The position numbers and the translations under genes were made by a program. DNA of 64,000 nucleotides from Mycobacterium yunnanensis (GTDB lineage: Bacteria > Actinomycetota > Actinomycetes > Mycobacteriales > Mycobacteriaceae), in assembly GCF_025823185.1 (NCBI RefSeq), contig NZ_JACKVK010000011.1, positions 682,516 to 746,515 on the forward strand, read 5' to 3'. Below the pieces are notes generated by a model, which did no database searches, was not told where the DNA came from, and worked only from the letters and a program-made list of their open reading frames with translations. Within the stretch, counting starts at the first letter, position 1. Each line of letters opens with the position of its first letter. Shown here in pieces: positions 58,836 to 64,000 of the stretch.

Positions 58836-59120
58836 CTACCGCTCGGTGAAGCCCTCGATCGGCTCGCCGGGCGCCGACCAGTCGTCGACGACCAGGTCGA
58901 CGCTGCCCGACGTGGCACCGCCGCGCAGCAGTTCGAGCAGCCGCTCGCACGAGGCGCGGGGGCCGCGCGCGACGACGTGCACGCGACCGTCGGCCGTGTT
59001 CGCCGCGTACCCCGTCAGCCCGAGTTCCAGTGCCCGCGAACGCGTCCACCACCGAAACCCGACGCCCTGGACGTGGCCGTGCACCCACGCGTCGAGGCGG
59101 ACCTCGGGCGTCGGCGTCAC
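58836..59120 (-). CDS. acyP: Acylphosphatase
   Basis: 94 residues from GTG. The active-site loop GHVQGVGFRWWTR holds the catalytic Arg, and AANTADGRVHVVARG holds the Asn that orients water. Hydrolyses acyl phosphates such as 1,3-bisphosphoglycerate or carbamoyl phosphate. Overlaps the upstream OsmC gene by 4 nt and precedes smc by 26 nt. Confidence 0.93.
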   Translation of the reverse strand: MTPTPEVRLDAWVHGHVQGVGFRWWTRSRALELGLTGYAANTADGRVHVVARGPRASCERLLELLRGGATSGSVDLVVDDWSAPGEPIEGFTER

Positions 59121-59524
59121 GTGGGGGTGACCTCGAAGGTCACCTCGGTGCCTGCCTTGAGGGTGCGGCCGACGGTGCAGACCTTGTCGATCGACCGCTC
59201 GACGATGGTCTTGAGCTTCTGCACCTCGACCTCGGAGAGCCCCGACAGGTCGACCTCCAGCTTCTCCTCGAGCAGCGGGTAGAGCTCCTGCTCGCGGTCG
59301 GCAGGCCCGCTGACGCGGATGGTGGCCGGGTAGTCGTCGCCGAGCCGCATCCGCAGAGGGTGGTCACTGCTCATGCCGCTGCACGCGGCGAGGGCGATCT
59401 TGAGCAGCTCGCCGGGGGTGAAGACGCCGTCGACGTCCTCGGAGCCGACCAGCACCTCGGCTCCTCGGCTGCTGCGGCCGGTGTAGCGGCGCACCCCGGT
59501 GCGCTCGACCCATAGTTCGGTCAT
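59117..59524 (-). CDS. OsmC-family peroxide-resistance protein
   Basis: 135 residues. The redox pair is in AACSGMSSD and DKVCTVGRTL, the two cysteines that reduce organic hydroperoxides in OsmC/Ohr. The Arg/Glu network (GVRRYTGRSSRGAEVLVG) is at the start. Located between mutM and acyP, as in M. tuberculosis (Rv2923c). Confidence 0.92.
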   Translation of the reverse strand: MTELWVERTGVRRYTGRSSRGAEVLVGSEDVDGVFTPGELLKIALAACSGMSSDHPLRMRLGDDYPATIRVSGPADREQELYPLLEEKLEVDLSGLSEVEVQKLKTIVERSIDKVCTVGRTLKAGTEVTFEVTPT

Positions 59525-59539
59525 GGCGTGTCTCGTCTC

Positions 59540-60415
59540 CTAGTTGGCTGGTGGCAGGCGCGGTCGTGATCGGCGCGGTTTCGGTTGGCACTTCGGGCAG
59601 TAGTAGGACGACCGGTTCATGAACTTCTCGCGGACGATGGCCGTGCCGCACCGCCGGCACGGCAGGCCCTCTTGGCCGTAGGCGTCCAGGGACCGGTCGA
59701 AGTAACCGGACTCGCCGTTGACGTTGACGTAGAGCGAGTCGAACGACGTGCCGCCCTGACCGAGGGCGTCGGTCATCACGTCGGTGGCGTGGCCGAGCAG
59801 CGCGGCCAACGTCGACGCGCTCAAGGTCTCGGCGATGCGGGCGCCGTTGACCTTGGCCCGCCACAGCGACTCGTCGGCGTAGATGTTGCCGATGCCCGAC
59901 ACCACGGTCTGGTCCAGCAGTTGGCGCTTGATCTCGGAATGCTTGCGCCGCAACACCTTCACCACGGCCGCCCGGTCGAAGCGAGGGTCGAGCGGGTCGC
60001 GGGCGACGTGGGTGACGGGGACGGGCACCTCGGTCCCGTCGACGGTGACCAGATCGGTCAACATCCAGCCGCCGAAGGTGCGCTGGTCGACGAAGCTCAT
60101 GGCCGTACCGTCGTCGAGCAGCGTGGCGACGCGCAGGTGCTCGGTCTTGGCGACTTCTCCGAGCAACATCTGGCCGCTCATGCCGAGGTGCACGACGAGG
60201 GCCTCGCCGCTGCCCAGGGTCAGCCACAGGTACTTGCCGCGGCGCCCCGTGCCGGTGATGACGTTGTCGAGTAGCCGGGCCGTCAGATCGGTCGGGCCTT
60301 CGAGGTGTCGGCGCACGGCGCGGGGGTGGTTGACCCGCACCGCGGTGATGGTGCGCCCGACGACGTGGGCGGCGAGACCGCGCCGAACGACCTCGACTTC
60401 GGGTAGCTCAGGCAT
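59540..60415 (-). CDS. mutM: Formamidopyrimidine-DNA glycosylase
   Basis: 291 residues from ATG at 60415 (MPELPEVEVVRRGL; the Pro2 nucleophile forms the Schiff base and Glu3 assists). Also seen: Lys in GRRGKYLWLTL, the helix-two-turn-helix LLDQTVVSGIGNIYADESLWRAKV and a C-terminal zinc finger with four Cys (CRRCGTAIV…YYCPKCQ). Removes 8-oxoguanine from DNA. Overlaps the rnc stop by 8 nt. The C-terminal PRRSRPRLPPAN tail is not part of the family. Confidence 0.96.
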   Translation of the reverse strand: MPELPEVEVVRRGLAAHVVGRTITAVRVNHPRAVRRHLEGPTDLTARLLDNVITGTGRRGKYLWLTLGSGEALVVHLGMSGQMLLGEVAKTEHLRVATLLDDGTAMSFVDQRTFGGWMLTDLVTVDGTEVPVPVTHVARDPLDPRFDRAAVVKVLRRKHSEIKRQLLDQTVVSGIGNIYADESLWRAKVNGARIAETLSASTLAALLGHATDVMTDALGQGGTSFDSLYVNVNGESGYFDRSLDAYGQEGLPCRRCGTAIVREKFMNRSSYYCPKCQPKPRRSRPRLPPAN

Positions 60416-61130
60416 CCCGTAAGGGCTCGCCGTTGGTGCTCGACGCCTCGATCGCCGCGTAGGCCGCGGCGGCCGCCTGCTGCTCGGCCTCCTTCTTGGT
60501 GCGGCCCTCGCCGTGGCCGTAGTCGTCCTCGCCGACGACGGCGCGGGCGCTGAAGTGCTTGTCGTGTTCGGGCCCGGTCGAGGTGACGACGTACGCGGGC
60601 ACGCCGAGGCGGCGGAGCGCGGCCAGTTCCTGCAGGCTGGTCTTCCAGTCCAGACCGGCGCCGAGGTTGGCCGCGGCGTCGAGCACACCGGAGAACAGGC
60701 GGATGACGACGTCGCGGGCGACCTCGTGGCCGTGCTGGACGTAGGTCGCGCCGAGCAGTGACTCCACCGCGTCGGCGAGCAGGTTGGCCTTGTGTGCGCC
60801 GCCGCTGCCCATCTCGCCGCGCCCGAGCAGCAGGTAGGCGCCGAGGCCGTCGGGGGTCAGCGTCCTGGCGATGCCGGCGAGCGCCTGGGTGTTCACCACG
60901 GCGGACTTCAGCTTGGCCAGTTCGCCTTCGCTGCGGTCGGGGTACTTGGTGAAGATCTCGGCGGTGATCACCAATCCCAGCACGGCGTCGCCAAGGAATT
61001 CGAGCCGCTCGTTGGTGGGCAGGCCGCCGGCCTCGTAGGCGTAACTGCGGTGCGTCAACGCCAGGGTCAGCAGGTCGTCGGGGAGGTCGACCCCGAGGGC
61101 GTCGAGCAGCGGTGTGCGGTCGACCGTCAC
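60408..61130 (-). CDS. rnc: Ribonuclease III
   Basis: 240 residues from the GTG at 61130. The RNase III signature NERLEFLGDAVLGLV carries the catalytic Glu/Asp, with a second acidic cluster in LLADAVESLLGA. A C-terminal dsRNA-binding domain (DWKTSLQELAALRRLGVPAY … GRTKKEAEQQAAAAAYAA) follows. Processes rRNA and other double-stranded RNA. Translationally coupled to DUF177 upstream by GTGA and to mutM downstream by an overlap. Confidence 0.97.
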   Translation of the reverse strand: MTVDRTPLLDALGVDLPDDLLTLALTHRSYAYEAGGLPTNERLEFLGDAVLGLVITAEIFTKYPDRSEGELAKLKSAVVNTQALAGIARTLTPDGLGAYLLLGRGEMGSGGAHKANLLADAVESLLGATYVQHGHEVARDVVIRLFSGVLDAAANLGAGLDWKTSLQELAALRRLGVPAYVVTSTGPEHDKHFSARAVVGEDDYGHGEGRTKKEAEQQAAAAAYAAIEASSTNGEPLRDA

Positions 61131-61750
61131 TCGCGATCCCCGGCGGCCGGATCCGGCTGGTCGTCGTCGGAGGTCGTCATGGCCGCGAGCTTGGCCCACC
61201 TGGGGTCGATGACGTCGTGTCGGTGCGGTTCGGGGTCGTTCTCGAAGTCGGCCAGGGGCACTCCGCACTCCGTGCACAGCCCCGGGCAGTCCTCCCGGCA
61301 CAGCGGTGAGAAGGGCAGCTGCATGCCGACGGCGTCGATGATGGGCTGTTCGAGGTCGACGGTGTCGTCGACGACGCGTCCGACCTCGTCGTCTTCGTCG
61401 GTGGTCGCCTCGGTGGTGCTGTCGGGGTAGGCGAACAGCTCCGTGAGGTAGATCTCCACCTCGCCCGACACCGGGGTCAGGCAGCGGGCGCACTCACCGC
61501 TGGTAGGCGCCGAGACCGGCCCGCTGACCAGGACGCCCTCGGAGACCGATTCCAGGCGTAGATCCATGGTCACCGGTGCGCCCTCGGGGATGGCGATCAG
61601 TTCGACGCCGATGCGCGACGGCGCGGGCACCGTCTCGGCGAAGGTGATCATCGAGCCGGGCCGCATGCCGAGTCGCGAAACGTCGAGCACGAAGGGCGTT
61701 TTGCGGTTGCCCCAGGCGCCGCCCCGGGCGCCGTTCTTCGATCCGGCCAT
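61127..61750 (-). CDS. DUF177 (YceD) family protein
   Basis: 207 residues. The C-terminal third has the zinc-knuckle-like CREDCPGLCTECGVPLADF, and the middle has GECARCLTPV, the pattern of the YceD/DUF177 family, which in many bacteria is linked to rpmF or to 23S rRNA accumulation. A basic, Gly-rich start (GSKNGARGGAWGNRKTPFVLDVSRLG) precedes. Matches Rv2926c by position; first gene of DUF177–rnc–mutM–osmC–acyP–smc. Its RNA target is inferred. Confidence 0.9.
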   Translation of the reverse strand: MAGSKNGARGGAWGNRKTPFVLDVSRLGMRPGSMITFAETVPAPSRIGVELIAIPEGAPVTMDLRLESVSEGVLVSGPVSAPTSGECARCLTPVSGEVEIYLTELFAYPDSTTEATTDEDDEVGRVVDDTVDLEQPIIDAVGMQLPFSPLCREDCPGLCTECGVPLADFENDPEPHRHDVIDPRWAKLAAMTTSDDDQPDPAAGDRE

Positions 61751-61816
61751 TCGTCGATCTTACGGCGGTGGCCCCACCGGCCCGAATCCGCTCGGACCCG
61801 GGACGGTCGGGCGGGT

Positions 61817-62554
61817 CTACCGTTGCGCGTAGTCGTGGGTGCCGGCGGCGGTCCGCAGCTGATGGCGTCCCCGTCCGACCGAGCGCAGCGTGCCGTTGAG
61901 GTAGTCCTCGAACTCGGCGAGCTTGCTGTCGACGTAGATGTCGCACTCCCCGCGCAGGCGGTCGGCCTCGGCGTGGGCGGTGTCGATCAGTCGGGTCGCC
62001 TCCGCGGTCGCGGTCTGGACGATCTCGGTTTGCGAGACCAGCCGCTGCTGTTCCTTGATGCCCTCTTGGACGGCCTTCTCGTAGGAGAGGTTGCCGTTCT
62101 CGATGAGGCGATCCGCCTCGGCCTTGGCCCGTCCGGTGCTGGCCTCGTACTCGCGCTTGGCGGTCGACATCACGCGGGTGGCCTCTTCGCGGGCCTCGCC
62201 TACCATTCGTTCGCTGTGCTGGCGCGCCTCGGCGACCATGCGGTCGGCCTGCGCCTTGGCGTCGGCCAGGATGCGGTCGGCCTCGCCGCGGGAGTGGTTG
62301 AGCAGCGAGTCGGCCTCGGCGGTCGCGTTGGCGACCATCGAGTCGGCGTGCGCCTTGGCGTCGCGCAACATGCCGTCGCGGGCGTCGAGCACGTCCTGTG
62401 CGTCGTCGAGTTCGCCGGGGATGGCGTCCTTTATGTCGTCCAGCAATTCGAGCACGTCGCCGCGGGGCACCATGCAGCCGGCCGTCATCGGCACACCGCG
62501 GGCTTCCTCGACGATCGCTCCGAGTTCGTCGAGCGCCTCAAATACTCGGTACAC
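61817..62554 (-). CDS. sepIVA: DivIVA-like coiled-coil septation protein SepIVA
   Basis: 245 residues. An N-terminal MYRVFEALDELGAIVEEARG stretch is followed by a long coiled coil with repeating Ala/Glu/Arg heptads (HADSMVANATAEADSLLNHSRGEADR-like repeats, about residues 60–210). Essential for division in mycobacteria, where it affects septation and polar growth. It matches Rv2927c. The gene faces an IS30 element upstream; in M. tuberculosis tesA lies there instead. Confidence 0.92.
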   Translation of the reverse strand: MYRVFEALDELGAIVEEARGVPMTAGCMVPRGDVLELLDDIKDAIPGELDDAQDVLDARDGMLRDAKAHADSMVANATAEADSLLNHSRGEADRILADAKAQADRMVAEARQHSERMVGEAREEATRVMSTAKREYEASTGRAKAEADRLIENGNLSYEKAVQEGIKEQQRLVSQTEIVQTATAEATRLIDTAHAEADRLRGECDIYVDSKLAEFEDYLNGTLRSVGRGRHQLRTAAGTHDYAQR

Positions 62555-62696
62555 GGCAACACCCTCCCGGCCTAGTTGGTCGTTACCAGTGTGCCTGGTG
62601 TTACTCGTGTGACTCGGTACGCCACGCCGGTGAGTCGCACATCCGTTCCCCGTCCCTCACCCTCCCGAGTGTGCTGTGAGATCGCGATCCCGACGC
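62555..62696. other. sepIVA upstream region up to the IS end
   Basis: About 140 nt without a gene. It must contain the sepIVA promoter. GTGTTACTCGTGTGACTCGGTACGCCACG (about 62596–62625) is locally A/T-richer, and a GTTACCAGTGTGCCTGGTG stretch next to it has short dyad character, but no hexamers can be assigned with confidence. The insertion sequence appears to end nearby. Confidence 0.3.
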
Positions 62697-62942
62697 TTGG
62701 ATTCAGGCGGTCGCTGCAACGTATGTGGACGGATTCGAGAGTAGTCGGTGGAGTTCTTCGGCTGGGGTTGCCCAGTTGTGGCGTTTGCGGGGTCGGGCGT
62801 TGAGTTCGGCGGCGACTTCTTGGATTCAGGCGGTCGCTGCAACGTATGTGGACGGATTCGAGAGTAGTCGGTGGAGTTCTTCGGCTGGGGTTGCCCAGTT
62901 GTGGCGTTTGCGGGGTCGGGCGTTGAGTTCGGCGGCGACTTC
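62697..62942. repeat. Perfect 123-bp tandem duplication at the transposase 3' end
   Basis: Copies 62697–62819 and 62820–62942 are identical by eye. The unit covers the last codons of the transposase, its stop and a few bases beyond. 123 bp is 41 codons, so it keeps frame, but the stop at 62826–62828 ends the protein before the outer copy, leaving the outer copy untranslated. Confidence 0.9.
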
Positions 62943-64000
62943 GTCGAGCCAGCCGGGTCCGTAGAACGACAGGTCGGTGCCCTTGGGGAAGTACTGCCTC
63001 AGCAAGCCGTTGGTGTTCTCGTTGGTGCCCCGCTGCCAGGGCGAGTGCGGGTCGCAGAAGTAGATCGGCAGTCCGGTGGCTTCGGTGATCGCGGTGTGCA
63101 GCGCCATCTCGCGGCCCTGGTCCCAGGTCAGCGAGCGGCGCAGAACCTCGGGGATGTCGGGGATCTTGTCGGTCATCGCCGCGGCGAGAGTGGCCGCGGT
63201 GCGGTCCCCAGGCAGGTGCAGCAGGACCACGAACCCGGTGGTGCGTTCGACCAGGGTGCCGATCGCCGAGCTCGTCGCGGTGCCGCCCACGATGAGGTCG
63301 CCTTCCCAATGGCCCGGGATCGCACGGTCGTCGGCCTCGGCGGGACGCTCGCTGATGTTGACCATGTTCGGGAGCTTGCCCCGTGCGTCGGTAGCCGTGC
63401 GGCCGTGCGGCTTTCGGCGTGTGCGACCAGTGCGCAACGCGGTCTTGACCAGCTTGGCAAGCTCACCGCGGGGTTGGACGTAGAGAGCCTGATAGATCGT
63501 TTCGTGTGACACCCACATCTCCGGATCCTCGGGGAAGTCTCGCCGCAACCGACCGGCGATCTGCTCGGGGCTGTACTTGTGCTCCAACCCGTGCAGAACC
63601 TCCGACAGCAGTGCCGGGTTGTTGGCCAGTATCCGCTGTTTGGGTCGGGCGCGACGTCCGTCGGCGACGTCTTGGCCGACCCTGGCCCGATACCCCGCCC
63701 TGGTCGCGCCCCGGATGACCTCGCGTTGCACGGTGGCGCGGTGACGATCGAGCAGTTCGGCGGCTCGCTGCGAGCAGACGCCGTCTTCGAGCAATTGCTC
63801 GAGTCGGCAGCGTTCGGTGAACGACAGCGGCGCCCGCGGACGCCGCGACTGCTCGAAGCCCATCACGGTCGGCATCGGGGTCCTGGGCACATACCCAGCG
63901 TGTGTCACCCAGCGCACCGCAGCGTTCTCCGACACGCCAGCCCCACGTGCGGCGTCGGTGGTCGACGCCCCGGCGTGCATCGCGACCCAGAACGCCTCCC
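62826..64000 (-). CDS. IS30-family transposase, 5' end outside the window
   Basis: At least 390 residues; the frame is open up to base 64000 (EAFWVAMHAG), so the start lies beyond. N-terminal helix-turn-helix region (AARGAGVSENAAVRWV and LSFTERCRLEQLL … TVQREV), then the DDE integrase core: Asp in HWEGDLIVGG, Asp in LTWDQGREM and Glu in the PHSPWQRGTNENTNGLLRQYFP motif, which is the IS30 signature. No frameshift or premature stop was seen, so the enzyme may be functional. Confidence 0.92.
   Translation of the reverse strand, partial: EAFWVAMHAGASTTDAARGAGVSENAAVRWVTHAGYVPRTPMPTVMGFEQSRRPRAPLSFTERCRLEQLLEDGVCSQRAAELLDRHRATVQREVIRGATRAGYRARVGQDVADGRRARPKQRILANNPALLSEVLHGLEHKYSPEQIAGRLRRDFPEDPEMWVSHETIYQALYVQPRGELAKLVKTALRTGRTRRKPHGRTATDARGKLPNMVNISERPAEADDRAIPGHWEGDLIVGGTATSSAIGTLVERTTGFVVLLHLPGDRTAATLAAAMTDKIPDIPEVLRRSLTWDQGREMALHTAITEATGLPIYFCDPHSPWQRGTNENTNGLLRQYFPKGTDLSFYGPGWLDEVAAELNARPRKRHNWATPAEELHRLLSNPSTYVAATA

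Larger units (their letters stand above)
62697..64000 (-). mobile_element. IS30-family insertion sequence, incomplete at the window edge
   Basis: An insertion sequence whose transposase reads from beyond 64000 down to 62826. The left end carries a 123-bp duplication (62697–62942). The exact terminal inverted repeat and target duplication cannot be set because the other end is outside the window. Confidence 0.82.

Noticed and set aside
1..64000. CRISPR arrays, tRNA or rRNA genes
   Set aside because: No regularly spaced repeats other than the 123-bp duplication, and no tRNA cloverleaf or rRNA-like sequence was noticed. A tRNA scan would be decisive.

Overview
The window is a piece of a high-GC actinobacterial chromosome, almost certainly a rapid-growing Mycobacterium (Mycolicibacterium). 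The markers are an MPT63-family secreted protein, an LppW-like lipoprotein, SepIVA, a DUF2469 protein, a hemophore-related protein and the order amiC–tsf–rpsB–(M23)–xerC–viuB–dprA–comM–yraN–DUF2469–rnhB–lepB–rplS–lppW–trmD–rimM–khpA–rpsP–dacB–amidohydrolase–ffh–glnD–glnB–amt–ftsY–smc–acyP–osmC–mutM–rnc–DUF177–sepIVA. As I remember it, this is the M. tuberculosis Rv2888c–Rv2927c backbone. Species cannot be fixed from the sequence alone.

Layout. 1–4.4 kb: a five-gene minus-strand operon with an FtsX-type ABC transporter, an APC amine/amino-acid permease and the start of a copper amine oxidase. 4.5–9.6 kb: amiC, a decayed P450, tsf–rpsB and a secreted M23 protein. 9.5–18.5 kb: xerC, a dehydrogenase/lactate-monooxygenase pair, viuB, a secreted glycosidase, the dprA–comM–yraN operon and a cupin. 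18.6–31.9 kb is an accessory block: a lipoprotein, a divergent aldo-keto reductase/TetR pair, a hemophore-related protein, an iron-type ABC operon behind an IdeR-like box ending in an adenylation–carrier–acyltransferase fusion, a thioesterase/CoA-transferase/HAD/SDR set, and an MPT63 homologue. 32–38 kb is the conserved ribosome and secretion block. 38.1–42.9 kb is the three-gene cluster for the osmolyte N-acetylglutaminylglutamine amide. 43–46.6 kb has two tandem D,D-carboxypeptidases and a CysJ-like flavoprotein behind a second IdeR-like box. 46.6–62.6 kb is conserved: amidohydrolase, ffh, the amt–glnB–glnD nitrogen operon behind two GlnR-like sites, ftsY, smc, repair and RNA-processing genes, sepIVA. 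62.7–64 kb is an IS30-family insertion sequence running off the window, with a 123-bp tandem duplication at its end.

The most unusual items are: the single polypeptide that looks like a fused Dlt-type pathway (adenylation, carrier, membrane acyltransferase) translationally coupled to an iron-type ABC transporter; an AUU start codon that seems required for the amidotransferase of the osmolyte cluster; a perfect 19-bp inverted repeat inside the first codons of glnD; and near-identical promoter cores with about 150-nt leaders in front of rplS and rpsP. No tRNA, rRNA, CRISPR array or recognised riboswitch was seen.
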